64,000 nucleotides of DNA from the NCBI GenBank assembly GCA_025677815.1, contig JAIXMP010000021.1:186001-250000 (forward strand), in the 5' to 3' direction. Positions 1 through 11,670 of the stretch are shown here, piece after piece. Position 1 is the first letter of the stretch. Each line of letters opens with the position of its first letter. Below the pieces are notes generated by a model. The model was not told where the DNA came from. It did not search any database and worked only from the letters and a program-made list of their open reading frames with translations. This DNA is from Phascolomyces articulosus (lineage: Eukaryota; Mucoromycota; Mucoromycetes; Mucorales; Lichtheimiaceae). The translations under genes and the position numbers were made by a program.

Positions 1-1479
1 CTGACAAAAAAAGGGACCATGGCGCCAAAATTATCATTGTAAAAAATAAGAATTTAAGAATGTAACTAATGGAAATACGTTGTAGAAACGATAAACCATA
101 TATTGTTTATGTAAAATGTGAGTCAAAAGCCTGGAAATAGATAGAGCAATTTATTTAATAGTTTTTGTAGAGAAGCTTATATATTATAGATAATAATAAT
201 AATGATAATATGACTAAATAAAATATACTGGGCAATACGTATAAAAAGATTATATATATAATAAATCGTATAAACGATAAAATATATGCTTATTTCGGTT
301 TGAAGGTATTATGAGCACTCTATGTTAATAAAGCTATGTTTGCTTTCACGTGGTAATAGTTTTTAGTAAGTGAGCTCTTGATTGGCCATTGCCATAGCAG
401 TAACAAAAATGAGGTAACAAACTCCGTTACCTCTGATGCCCAGAAAAAAAATTATATGGTGGGCACTTTTTTTTTCCTCTTTCTTCCTCAGACTTTCTCT
501 CTTTTCCTCATCCCGCTTTACTGGACTCTTCTTATAGTGAAATGTAGAGCTTGCTTTCGATTCAGCCAGCTGCATGCAGTGTGGATGCAGAGATCCTCTA
601 GGAATTCCTTGGGGTGAAGGTTGAAACACTGTATTTCACTGGTTGTTTTCGAGCAATGTATTCGCTATTAGCCTGTGGGAAGACAATGTTTAGAGGTGAC
701 AGGGTTTAGAGGTGGTGGTGGTGGAAATGGAGGGTGGAAATGGAGGTGGTGGTGGCGGAAATGGAGGGAAATGGAGCCATTTGACAGATATTACTATTAT
801 TATTATTTTGTTAGGAACAGTTTTTACAAGCAAGCCAAGCCAAGAACAAGCAAGAAACAGTCCAAACAGTCTTACAGTCTTACAAGCACTGGTCCATTAG
901 TCAAGTTAGAACTTAATCACAATAGCAATCATAATAATAAAATCTTTTATTGTCTTGGGCTTTTTTTTTAACACATTAGTTTCTTCATGTTAAAAGTCTT
1001 TCATAATAAAAAACACGCAATCGTTTATTCATTGAAAGATTAATCTTTTAATCATAATCCACTTTTTCTTTCTTGATCCACCTCTTTTTTTCAAAACACT
1101 TCCGGATGCGCAGCAGACCTTGTCAATAAAAAAAAAACAAGTGCAGCGTTACCATATATTATATACAAAGTGGTTATGAAAAGGGTAGTCTTATATACTA
1201 TGTTTTTGGTATTATTATGATACTGTCATATAGCGTCAATAAAAAAAGATGGAAAATTGTATATTATTAGAGGATGGGGTCATGTCCATCTAATATACGT
1301 ATCCCGTCACCATCCTGTCAAAATACTCGTCTCATTTAAAAAATGTCAAAGTAATCGCCTTACTTATTGTGGAAGACAAGGTGTGTATCATTTCATCGAG
1401 TTCAATAAGCTTTATTACTATGTAACAAAAACATTCTATTTATATATTCTACTTACTGGAAATAAATAACAAAACTTTC
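1..1479. other. AT-rich region without a supported gene
   Basis: No convincing coding region. The stretch holds poly-A/T runs and a Gly/Trp-coding GGTGGTGG-type simple repeat near 705-775. Short open frames here are low-complexity and have no plausible splice partners. Confidence 0.5.
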
Positions 1480-1965
1480 ATTTTCCAAAAGATCGTTTCC
1501 TGTTTCAAGTGTCACAACATCCTCTTGTAATACATAAATAACAATATTCATAAACACATCGGCTCTTACTACTGCTATAGTAGCAGCCGTAATGATGGGC
1601 CTATATAACAAAAATATAAATATAAATAAAAAAAAATGTCCCTCCCACCGTCTCCCCATTTTACCCATAATACCATCCGATGCCAATCATAACGAGCACA
1701 TTTGTTACTTGAAGTCATTCCTGGTAGCGAAAAATTGGTGATCACCATGAATAATAAAATATAAGAATAATAAAGTCAGTAACAGTGTATCATATTGATA
1801 AGTCTTTGTTTGAAAATCTGTCACAGACAAATATAAATAAAACTTACGTTTCAAGAACATAGATGGCGTTTGTTTGCACATCTAAAGTTTCCATATGGAT
1901 CGGGTACCATCTCCAGTAACAACGATAGTGACGATCGACTCTTCAATAATAATATAATGCAATAT
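1465..1965 (-). other. Coding-like islands, possible small gene or gene relic
   Basis: Two short minus-strand stretches read like protein. One, near 1470-1600, is open up to a stop at about 1467 and contains TAATIAVVRADVF and VTLETGNDLLENE. The other, near 1855-1960, contains HMETLDVQTNAIYVLET and ends in a good donor (AAC|GTAAGT). Joining that donor to a CCAG acceptor near 1722 gives a short tail NDFK and a stop. I do not recognise a family. There is no clear start codon or full exon chain, so this could be the 3' end of a small gene or a decayed fragment. Confidence 0.2.
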
Positions 1966-2954
1966 ATAGATAGACGAAAAAAAAATCGTTAGCAAAAAAA
2001 AAAAAAAGGAATTTTTTCATTGTAAATGTATGCCACTCAAGATTTCGTCTCTCTCACCCTCTATTGCATATTTCTATTCACGTATAGAAACTGGCAGAAA
2101 TTGTGAAACGTTTCTTTTACCTCCTCCTGCTAATTGTTTCAATAATCGATGAATCGATTAAAAAGAATAAAGTGTTATAAAGAATACCTATGTAGTATCT
2201 ATGTAGAAAAAGAAAGGAAGCGGATTTTTTTTAGTCGTCAGTCATATTTACAAGTATCTATCTATCTATATATATATTCTTACATGAACTATTGGAATAT
2301 AACATTATTCAGAACCATCGTTTCGAAATGAGGCTGTATTTTGGTATATATAAAAATAATGATGCGTTGGAAAAAAATGATTGAAATAAAAAGTGGGAAA
2401 GTGGGAAAGTAGGAAAGAGAAAGTGAAAAAAGAAAAATGACATTCAGCTCTTCTTTTTTTTTTCTTGTTTGACATCTTGTACCACCATTGCGGAATGAAA
2501 AGACACCAGACGAAATATCCTTTTTTATACAGAGCTCACATTATGAAAATAATACATCTCTAAACCCGCCATTAACTAATAGTAATAATAACCAACCCAC
2601 ACCACTAACCTTTAACAACAGTTACTCACCTCAAACATTTCACTCAACCCTCATTTTGTCTCGTCTCGTCTCGTCTCATTTCCTGTCAAAAAATTCCCCT
2701 CCGACTTTTTTTTTAAATGTTTCACCCCTTCCCCGCATAAACCGCATAAACACACTCCATCATCACAACCATCCCTATAACTATTCCTACACCACTCGTA
2801 TTACACACTCGTACTACACACTCACGTTGAGCTAAAGAATCTAGCAAGGATTTTTGGACTTACTATTACTATATAAAGACGGGTACTGCACTAACAATTG
2901 TCATATTAAGAAAGTTTTTATTTTCAAACACTTTGGAATGTTTGTTTTGTAAAC
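1966..2954. other. AT-rich region, no supported gene
   Basis: Homopolymer-rich DNA. An open frame at 2488-2835 (+) is Asn/Ser/Thr/His-rich low complexity. It includes a TCTCGTCTCGTCTCG-type repeat near 2657-2680. I do not regard it as a gene. Confidence 0.45.
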
Positions 2955-3197
2955 ATGAGTACAGCTTCTAGCTGTGTCTGTTCCATCCATTTTAACAGTA
3001 GTCAAAAAATATTTATCTTTACTAAAACAAACTCTAAGATTATTATTATAACAGCTGAAACCCATCATCACCTAATAGTTCACTCTTTAGTTTGTAGTAA
3101 TAAAGTTAATGATGAAGAGCAGGTTATTGAACAATATACAATGTTTATTAATAATGGTGGGAAAATAAAAAAAAATGCAAGTACTAAAGAAATTTGA
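2955..3197 (+). CDS. Possible 80-residue hypothetical protein
   Basis: An uninterrupted frame of 80 codons with a fair start context (AAACATGAG) and a TGA stop. Composition is less repetitive than in surrounding frames, for example SKIIIITAETHHHLIVH, and VNDEEQVIEQYTMFINN near the end. No domain is recognisable, and no flanking splice signals extend it. It may be a real small gene, a relic, or chance in AT-rich DNA. Confidence 0.2.
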   Translation: MSTASSCVCSIHFNSSQKIFIFTKTNSKIIIITAETHHHLIVHSLVCSNKVNDEEQVIEQYTMFINNGGKIKKNASTKEI

Positions 3198-3679
3198 AAC
3201 ATGTTGACTGAAATATTATTTTTTCTGTTATTTTTTAGTGAAAATATATAAACGACTAATTGAACATCATTGTATTATTATAAAATAATATTAACCATTA
3301 ATAATTAATGAAGGAAATAGTAGTAATCTACATGGGATAAATGTAACCATATATAGATGGATTTCGTAAAAAATATATAACACTATAAGTAATCAATTTC
3401 TGCAAGCCTAACTACCATCATCTGGATGTTCTTCCTCTTGAAAAGTAATGTTATTATTTGAAGATGATGGTTATGCTTAAGTCCCCGAACAGTTGGAACT
3501 ATTCTTCCTTTCAATAGAAATATAGATGATATAGGTCTCATTTTATCCTTTATCATGAGCAACACATCGACCCATCATTCTTCATGTCTATGTTATTATG
3601 TTTTTAATGCTAACGTTAATTAAATATAATATTTCGAAGATGTAAGATCATCCCCAATCGTGGCTTATTTTAGAGACAG

Positions 3680-4640
3680 GATTAATTCAAGCTGTTGATT
3701 TGTTCCTTTTTTTTTGTGAATATTTTTTTCCTGTTATTTTTTACTACAATATAAAAACTGATATATCCTCGCTCTCTAATCCATCCGATCTTATCCAACT
3801 TATTATTGACGAGGAAGATGAATACCAGGCTGGTTTCCGGAGAAGAAAGCGTTTCTTCCAAATGGTTGAAGAAGATGAAGCTTCGTCCGCTCCTCAGAAA
3901 GGATCTGCTATTGGTCGTCATGTAAGAATCGTGGTCGTGTTGCAGGTTATATTATAATCCCCTGATGGCGGATTATTTCGAAGAAAACTGAGTTTATGAT
4001 GCGAAGGACTTTCGATGTGTTTTCCGTACGAAACACAAACTTTTTCTTTAAACCATGAAAGTTGATACCGATCATGATTCGTATTTTGTGCAGAAGAATG
4101 ATGCCTGCAACCAGCCCGGTTTTACCCCTGAGCAGAAAGTAACAGCTGCTATGAGATTGTTGGCATATGGCGGGAGCGCTAAACAAGTAGAGAATATTTT
4201 TGGATGGGTGAGAGTACTGCACTAGAATCCTTGAAATGCTTTTGTTCGGCTGTTGTTAGTATTCATAGTGAAAAGTCCCTTCGAGCTCCAAACCCAGATG
4301 ATATGGAAAGGTTGTTAGTTGTTGTCGAGAAGAGTAATATCCTGGGTATGTTTGGATCCCTCGATTGTATGCACTGGGAGTGGAAGAACTGCCCAGTTCA
4401 ATGGAAAGACCAATACCAAGGGAAGGAAAAAAAAATGCAACCATTGTTCCTGAAGCTGTAGCTTCTTATGATACATGGATTTGGCATGCTTTCTTTGGAC
4501 TCTTTGGTTCATTGAATGACATAAGTGGCTTACAACAATCCCATCTGTTTTCAGATCTTCTTGCTGGCCATGCTCTCAGCGTAAATTTTACTGTAAACGG
4601 TCATGATTATAATAAAGGGCATTATATAAACCTTTTCTTT
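3680..4640 (+). pseudogene. Decayed PIF/Harbinger-type transposase
   Basis: The region translates, across several frames, into pieces of a PIF/Harbinger (HARBI1-like, DDE superfamily) transposase. In order they are: an acidic/basic N-terminal piece (YQAGFRRRKRFF, about 3820-3860), broken pieces around FVQKNDACNQPGFTPEQKV and TAAMRLLAYGGSAKQVENIF, then MGESTALESLKCFCSAVVS and LGMFGSLDCMHWEWKNCPVQW (first part of the DDE core). After a frameshift in the A-run near 4430 come EAVASYDTWIWHAFFG and SLNDISGLQQSHLFSD. The family keeps an acidic residue in the GS(L/I)DC and NDI blocks, and both are visible. In-frame stops near 3957 and 4050, at least two frameshifts and the loss of the C-terminal part make it non-functional. 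It joins a LINE fragment near 4625-4645. Confidence 0.85.
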
Positions 4641-5210
4641 GAGATTTGCTTAAACTGATCATGAACCCCAAATCGTGGCGTACCGCACAAGTTATTCCAA
4701 TTTTCAAAAAAAAAAAAAAAGGTGATCCACCCATAGCTGGCAACTATAGACCAATAAGTCTAACAAGTGTACTACGGAAACTCCTAGAAGGATGCGTACC
4801 ACCAAAGCTATTAAATAATATGCCTGCACTTGATATTGCACAAGGAGTTTTCAGACATCATCGAGTTGCCCTGGATCAGGCCTCCGCACTTCATATACTC
4901 ATTCGACAACACATGAAACAATACCAAGAGACACCAGTCATAGCATTCCTAGATATCAAGGCAGTATACGACTTGGTAGATCGCGACATTATTTGGTCAA
5001 CGTTGCAGAGAAACCTGCCGAGCGCTCTGTTTCAAATAATTCGCCATATGTTTGATGACGTAAAATTAGCTGCTATAATTCAGAATCATCAACCACGCTT
5101 TACCTACCCAGCAGAAGGTGTGTTACAAGGCTCAATTCTCAGCCCTCTACTTTATGCTTTATTTATCAACACTCTACCGCGAAGGTTACGTATTCACATT
5201 TCATAAAGTG
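4620..5210 (+). mobile_element. LINE-type (non-LTR) reverse transcriptase fragment
   Basis: An open stretch encodes the middle of a non-LTR retrotransposon reverse transcriptase. It starts near SWRTAQVIPIFKK, continues with NYRPISLTSVLRKLLEG (fingers/palm block), AFLDIKAVYDLVDRD (motif A with the catalytic Asp) and EGVLQGSILSPLLYALFIN (motif B), then stops just before the expected (Y/F)ADD motif. It lacks the endonuclease, thumb and C-terminal parts. A long A-run near 4708-4720 encodes a Lys stretch and may have expanded. The fragment abuts the Harbinger relic in the same orientation, so one element probably inserted into or next to the other. It should be inactive. Confidence 0.88.
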
Positions 5211-5284
5211 AGGATTATCTAATAACGATACACACAACACCAAGCCAAGGGAAATCAGAAGCTGCCATCCAAGAAGGGAAATAT

Positions 5285-5755
5285 CAAGGTAAGAAATTTG
5301 GGAGATCAGATAAGAATAGACCGGACGTACTTTCAATATTTTTTTTAAAAAAAAGGAACGGGGATTCTTCAAGCAAATAGTATAAGTGACCGATGTCAAA
5401 TATTCGTCAATCAATACGGCTAACACTCGTCGAAATAAAGCAACTCTGAAAGTCTAATTCCCATCACAATGTTAACAAATAGCTTTTCTCCGTTTCAGTG
5501 TTGGTAAATAAAAGCATTTTTCCCTATCTCTTTCACGAATGATTACCTCTACACGGATACTCTCTCATCCTATACAGTTTGGTTTGAAGCGTCCATCACC
5601 GTACGCAGCGATTGAAAGAGGTTCTTGGTTAGCAGGGATGCCATTGGCTTGGCGACGATGACGACGACGACGGATTCTATTTCTTTGATTTTTACTTGTA
5701 TGGGTAAAAAAAAGGGAGAGGGTCCTAATATTAAAACTTATAAACATAATCATAA
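5285..5755 (-). pseudogene. Probable Fanzor/TnpB-like (OrfB) nuclease remnant
   Basis: On the minus strand, 5567-5700 encodes a basic stretch (SKNQRNRIRRRRHRRQ) followed by PLSIAAYGDGRFKPNCIG. This resembles the beta-strand block (I-AFG/YG(D/N)A-F) before the C-terminal RuvC segments of eukaryotic Fanzor proteins. After an in-frame TGA and a frameshift, 5350-5445 encodes RRVLAVLIDEYLTSVTYTICL. That resembles the RuvC-III/zinc-ribbon block, normally DE(Y/F)-TS--C--C, with the first zinc-ligand Cys apparently changed to Tyr. Order and spacing fit one decayed gene. The N-terminal half is not visible, and 5' decay continues into AT-rich DNA. Identification rests on these two motifs only. Confidence 0.5.
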
Positions 5756-5759
5756 AAGT

Positions 5760-8700
5760 GGTTGACCATTGGCTAGTACCTATATTTTCTGGTTCTAAAT
5801 AAGATTTCCTTTAAGCAACTAATCAATTTACAAGTTATGACAGTCTTATTATATTATCTATTAATGAAATAACCAAATCAGGGCGTTTTTTCTTTTGTAT
5901 ATAAAAGATGCTTCATTTTACTATACTATGTATTTTGTTATTTATTTACACATTATTAAGCTATCCCTACTATTTTTAATGTTGTGGCAACTATACTTGT
6001 TGATTAAAAAGTATCATCTCACGAAAAAATTAGGGGTTCAAGTATCTTTCAAAGGGTGATGATGATGATGATGATGATCATATCATCACTGGGTATACCT
6101 ATGAGTGCTCTTTCTTCCGCTATTTTTAGTTTTAAATTGAATGCTTATATTTATTTTTCTTATTGTGGTGAGAACATTCCCACCCAGTAAACCATCGGTT
6201 ACATTCTACCAAGTGCCTAATTCAAATACATGGACCCACTAAAAGAAATTTCTCTTTTTCCACTAAATAGGAGATGATACTTGTAAATTTAAGTTGTTTA
6301 TTTATAAATTGACATCACTTATCATCTCCTTCATTCCTTTAGACGCTGTTGTTAGCTATATACTAATAGATAATGGTTAACTCTTATATACTATATTGTG
6401 AATTTTTTTCTCTTCCTCTTCCTCCCCAATGTTTATTTGAGAAAAAATAAAAGAGAGATAAAGGGACTGGCTATGATAAAGGAGTATTGAATATATATAA
6501 CCCAGTTATTGGTTATACTATCAGTACCTAGTTTCCTATTCCCATGGAATATTGTTCCTCCAGTTCTTTATTTATAGATACATCGAGCTAAATACTTTTT
6601 ATTCTTCTTCTCGATACTGCAAAGATGAAAAATATAGTTCATTTTTTACGTTCATCATCAGTAAACATTTAAGATTTACATCATTCATTATATACCAACG
6701 GATATAACACATGACTATTGGGTAAAGTTGTCCAAGAAGAAAAAGTAAGTTTTATTTTAGATGGCAAAAAAATGAATGGATATACACGATTAAGTTTGAA
6801 AAACCAAAAAAAAAGTCTCCTGCATCTATACTGTTCTCAAAGGAATAAGTTGGATATATTTAGCAAGTGATTCTTCTATAGATATTATATCAAACTCCTC
6901 AAATGCACATGTTATTAGCTTCTTGTTGTCCTTGTCGTTATATATAATAGAGGAAATCATGTACTTGATAAATAGTGTTTAAGGAGGAAGAGAATGCATA
7001 AAATACATATATATCGATGCGTATAATATAAAGACTTGAGGGAACAAAAGGAAAGAGGGACAATACTTATGTCTCATTAGCAGTCATCAGTAATAGTAAT
7101 ATATAATAGACATAGTTCTTGTATTTATGAGTAAAAGACTTTCTTGGTAAAAAAACTATATAAACCAAAAAGAAAACAGTTTATATTCTTAAACCGAGAT
7201 TAGTTATCTTGGGAATAATCGAGATAAAAATGTTTTTTTTTTAATCCAGCTTCTAAGTCTAGTTCCATTTATCCCTCACTAATTTTCCTCTCCCTCCCCC
7301 CCCCAAAATAAAGAATATTGAAAATGTCATAACACTTTTATTCTTTTAAAATATTAATATTGTACTACTCAGTTTTAGCCTCTTCTTCTTGCCTTCCCCC
7401 TAGCATTATTAGATTACTAGCATATATGCATCTTTCTTTTTTCCTTTTTCTTTTTTTTTTTACCTGTTGGTATTTGGTATGCACACGATGCATATGCTAT
7501 TATTTTAACTACTTGTAAAAATGACTACTATATAATATATAGCAAGTGAGTTTACAATTGAATGAAATACGAAATGGAACCAGGGGGTTGTTTTTTATAC
7601 TTCTACTACCTCGTTAATATGGTTATTATATATACGTTACAGAAGATAAGAAAACTGCATGGCCGATAAAGTATCGTATGAAGGGATGTAGTGCGATGTC
7701 GGAGGGATGATATATACTATGTAATGCATAATGAAACTTTATATGTATTACTGCATATATACGTAATCATGTTATTACATATTCGTCTACAAGAAGTAAA
7801 TACTTTATATATAAATTCCTATTAAACAAGGAATTCTATAGACAACGTATCATTCTTTTAAATCACTGAACGTGATTAGTTTTAATCAGCACCAAAAAAA
7901 AGAAGGAACGCGTCCCAAAATACGGATTTTATTTAAAGTTACGGAGAAGAAATAATGTGGGGGAGGATAAAAGGGATGATGATAATGATGACAAAAAGTT
8001 TGACGTTTAAAAGATAACTATATATTATTATGTACTAAATGTATTACATTCTATTGATTTTAGCAAGAAATGAACATACTTTCATTATTAACGATAGTGT
8101 ATTATATATTTTGGAAACTAATAATGATATTAGGAGGATCGAAAATGGTAATGTGTAGCCGGTTGCCCACTATCATATATACTTAGTATATGATGATGGA
8201 TTGGTGTTGCTTCGAATATTATATATTAATGCCACATAGGTTATTATAAAGAGGGAGGGAAGAGCGAGAAAGTAAGAAAAAAAAAGTAGGTGGGTAAGGG
8301 ATCGTTTCTTTAAACCCTCTCCTCTTCTTCTTTCTTCTTCATGATGAGTTATCAAAGTTTAAATATTATTATAATGGATAATAAGAAGTCAATATTTAAA
8401 TTATTTGTGAATTATTTACCATTCTTTCAATGTTAAATGAGGGAAAAAAATAGGATCTAAAATCAACTAAAATGTTTAAGAATGACGTAAAAAAAGCAAT
8501 GTTGTTATGATAAGAATAATACGTGTACTAATTGGCAAGATTACTTCTATAAAAAAAATATTTAGAAATGTCGATTTCCAGCTCACTTTTCCATATCGAG
8601 TACGAGCTTCCTGTTGATTGGATTCTCTCTCTCTCTCTTCGATCCCAACTGACCCCTTACTTTTTTCTCAAGCATCTTTATCATCACCATCACCACCAAC

Positions 8701-9419
8701 CTCTCTCTCTCCTCTCTTCTTCAACTATTATTATAAATATTTATCTCCTTGTCCCCCCCCAAAAAAAATCCTGCCTTCAACCAAGTATGTAACGAGAAAA
8801 ACATAAATAAATCATGAAATATATTTCATAAAATAGAAAAAAAAGAAACTTTATATAAAAAATGTATACAAAAAAAAAGGAGGTGAAGGCTAATGATAAT
8901 TAAAAAAAAGTGGTTTTTTTTAAAGAAAACCCGTTGTTTTTGCAACATAGTAAAAAAGTAAAAGAAAAAATAATCGATTTTTTTTATATATTATATATTA
9001 TATAATATTGACTTGACTTGTGCGTTCGCTGTTATATATATGTGTGTGCTGCGTGCTGTGTGTGTGTGTGTGTGTATGTGTGTGCGTGTGTATTGCATGA
9101 TTATATATATATATATATATTATCTTTCTGTGTAAATGGTTGTGGTGTTCCCCAAAAGAACTTTTTTTTTTTGGCAAGTTGAATAGAAGCTAAAAAGAGA
9201 AAATGTGGGCATAGATGCTTGTTGTTGTTATATATAAATATGTAAAGTTTGATGGCTGAGTGAGGGTTCTTTTTTGAGTTGTTGCTAACTTTGTTGTAAT
9301 ATGTTGGTTCTGTACAAATAGGAGTCATTTTAAAATCTTATTTTTTTTTAATGACTCGAAAGAGTTATGTAAAGTATATAATAAATCTGTGTAGTAATAG
9401 TAATATTACTTTTTTTTGT
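5760..9419. other. 3.6-kb AT-rich gene desert with microsatellites
   Basis: No gene is supported on either strand. It contains a GAT repeat (about 6056-6079), many poly-A/T tracts, a CT-rich block (about 8615-8750) and GT and TA repeats near 9050-9120. It lies downstream of the WOPR gene, so the last few hundred bases probably include its 3' UTR and terminator. Confidence 0.5.
9052..9120. repeat. GT and TA dinucleotide microsatellites
   Basis: A run of GT dinucleotides with few interruptions (about 9052-9092) is followed shortly by an uninterrupted TA run (about 9102-9120). It is non-coding. Confidence 0.9.
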
Positions 9420-10403
9420 TTAAAGACGTAGTTGACACTCCAATGCTTTTAATTGACGAGCATCTTCAGTAGTAGATGTACTTGAATTCATATGGAGTAA
9501 CGGAAGTAAAGAAGATGTCGTCGGTTGGTCTGTTGTCGAGTTATTATGGCTATCATTATTAATACTATTATCGTTGTTAATGTGGTTGTTGCTGGTAGAA
9601 AATAAAGAGGATAATCGTCGTTGTCCTGGTTCCTGTTGTTGTTGTTGCTCTAGAGGAATAGAAGTAGAGGAAGAAACGCGTGATGGTGTATAGTAAAGAA
9701 TCGGTGACGGTGGACATTCCACTGCGATATCTTCATCTGATGAAATGGGAGATGAAGATAATGAAGGGGGTCGATGAGGTGGAAAAGAAGATGTCGACAA
9801 ATGTCTAAGACTACTATTATTTTGATCGTTATTATTCGAAGGATGATGACTAGAATGATTCATCATCATCATGCTTTGTTGTTGACTTAGCATACAATGA
9901 ATAGTAGCTGAATGGCCACCACTGGTTTCCAAAGGGTTTAATTCAGGATAAAGACCTTTAGGAACCGACACGTTATTCAAAGAAGGATCAGCAGAAGGCA
10001 AAGTAAGTTTACCGGCGATCACATCGGCTTTGGTATAGTAGGAGATCAAATGTAACTTTTGATTTGATGCCGTACAGATAGAAAATGATTGCTTAATCAA
10101 ACCATCGGTTTTATAAGAATAAATGGGCGTCGTCTTGTTTCGTCGTGGTCGTCTTTTAGTGTCAAGTTCCCGATAAGTTAAAAAACTACCCAAAACACGA
10201 CTAGGTGACCATGTACGGCCATCAGTCCAACGTCGCATTCCTGCTTCTCGTTCATCCCATGCGAATACAGATCCTGATTCTATTTTGGATCGTTCTTTGG
10301 ATGATAATCGACGTCGTACTCGATTTAGGTTTCCTCGACGACAAGCTTCAAATAAAATCAAAGCATCTTGAGGTGTCTTGATATGCCCAATATATGTTTC
10401 CAT
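9420..10403 (-). CDS. WOPR-domain (Gti1/Pac2/Wor1-family) transcription factor
   Basis: This is a single uninterrupted frame of 327 codons if started at METYIGHIKTPQDAL, the usual beginning of the family. An upstream in-frame ATG at 10454 would add a low-complexity Asn/Tyr stretch and is less likely. The first WOPR box covers residues about 1-85 (LFEACRRGNLNRV, then SGSVFAWDEREAGMRRWTDG and SRVLGSFLTYREL). The second covers about 110-145 (YKTDGLIKQSFSI, then QKLHLISYYTKADV). The rest is Ser/Gln/His-rich and probably disordered, with a PPSPILYYTPS segment. The family includes Candida Wor1, Histoplasma Ryp1, Saccharomyces Mit1 and S. pombe Gti1/Pac2, all DNA-binding regulators of cell-state switching. 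The target genes here are unknown. Confidence 0.95.
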   Translation of the reverse strand: METYIGHIKTPQDALILFEACRRGNLNRVRRRLSSKERSKIESGSVFAWDEREAGMRRWTDGRTWSPSRVLGSFLTYRELDTKRRPRRNKTTPIYSYKTDGLIKQSFSICTASNQKLHLISYYTKADVIAGKLTLPSADPSLNNVSVPKGLYPELNPLETSGGHSATIHCMLSQQQSMMMMNHSSHHPSNNNDQNNSSLRHLSTSSFPPHRPPSLSSSPISSDEDIAVECPPSPILYYTPSRVSSSTSIPLEQQQQQEPGQRRLSSLFSTSNNHINNDNSINNDSHNNSTTDQPTTSSLLPLLHMNSSTSTTEDARQLKALECQLRL

Positions 10404-10540
10404 TCTTATTTTGATTGTGTTGATTATATTGTTATTATTATAATAATAGTTCACTACACTTTTTTCTTCTTGTTGTTTAAGAGTGTAAAGAAAGAGAAAG
10501 GAAGAAGAAAAAGGTCACGAAAAAAAATTGGCTAGTGTGA

Positions 10541-10590
<50 letters not shown>

Positions 10591-10930
10591 AGAAAGCGAG
10601 GAAAAAGAAAAAAGTATGTCCTTTTTTTATAATATGTGATAATTCTTGTTATGATGTGTGGGGGATATACCAGTGAGTGTGTGAGTGAGTGAGAAAGAAA
10701 GGGAGAAGAAAAAGAAGAGGAGGGCTGCAGGTGGGAAATAATAAGGTTTTTGCTATATATGATGATTGGAAGGGAAAAAAAGTGAAAAAGAAAGAAAGAA
10801 AGGGATTCCTTTTTGTGTGTTAGACACAAGAAAAAAAACATAGTTTTTTTATCATGCAAAACAGGATAGATGGGATTTGTCCTTTTTCATCGATGAGCGA
10901 TGATTTCTATATCAAGTTAAATATCCATGT
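10404..10930 (-). promoter_or_regulatory. Probable long pyrimidine-rich leader/promoter of the WOPR gene
   Basis: On the transcribed strand the region upstream of the WOPR start is dominated by CT, CTT and CA tracts, including a GT/GA repeat block on the + strand at 10537-10587. Pyrimidine-rich leaders are common before fungal start codons. No splice or protein signal is seen, so I read it as promoter and 5' UTR. Confidence 0.4.
10537..10587. repeat. Compound GT/GA microsatellite
   Basis: About ten GT units run directly into about fifteen GA units on the + strand. The repeat lies in the presumed leader of the minus-strand WOPR gene, so length changes could affect its expression. Confidence 0.9.
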
Positions 10931-11670
10931 TTCCTCACGAGTTCATAAGTTGACTTTCTGGGTCTCCCCCATCACACTTCTTGTTGTATACTATGCCAAC
11001 TACTAATAGTAGTTTATCCCTTCTTCTTTTTCTTAGTATATATAGATATATAATAATAATAGTCCATATGACAATAGATTTATTATCATTCATCACACCC
11101 CCAAAAATAAAAAGGCCTCCTAGACAGAATCGAGGACATCCCCTTGTACGCAAACAAAAGAGAGTTTTTTTTTTGTCACATTAAGAAAAATTTAGTAATC
11201 AACCAAACAAAAAAAAAGTTCGATAATGTTCTTCTTTATGTTTTTTTTTATAGAATCATCGATGGTGATCGAAAAGGAGAAACATCGATCAAAACTATTA
11301 TTTCGATTCCTGCTTCTTTTCTTTCGCTACCATTATGGCATTCATAGATATACATATCAAGTAAAAAAAGAATACTATAATCGATTGATTTGGTATTCAT
11401 CCCCCCACCATTTTTATTAATATACTCACACGTACTTTATCCTCCATTTCCCCTCTAAGAAACTTTAATCCCTCTCTGTTATCCTTTTTACATGTTCACA
11501 AGGAAATAACACTACATGTTACTACAACAGCACCTATTTGTTGATTTTTTGATTATAGATTATAGATTATTTTTATTTTATAATAGATATAATAATAGTA
11601 GATAAGGGTGATTATGATTTATAAAAATTGAAAAGGAATGATCGTCCCATGCTATCGGATTATCGAAACT
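10931..11670. other. Intergenic, nothing recognised
   Basis: This AT-rich stretch lies between the WOPR promoter region and the 3' end of the ceramidase gene. Only short low-complexity frames occur. Part is probably the ceramidase 3' UTR. Confidence 0.5.

Noticed and set aside
675..971. 98-codon Gly/Trp/Tyr-rich frame
   Set aside because: It is a translation of GGTGG-type and TAT-type simple repeats with no conserved features.
6034..6045. Sequence resembling a tRNA B box (GGTTCAAGTAT)
   Set aside because: No A box and no cloverleaf can be folded around it.
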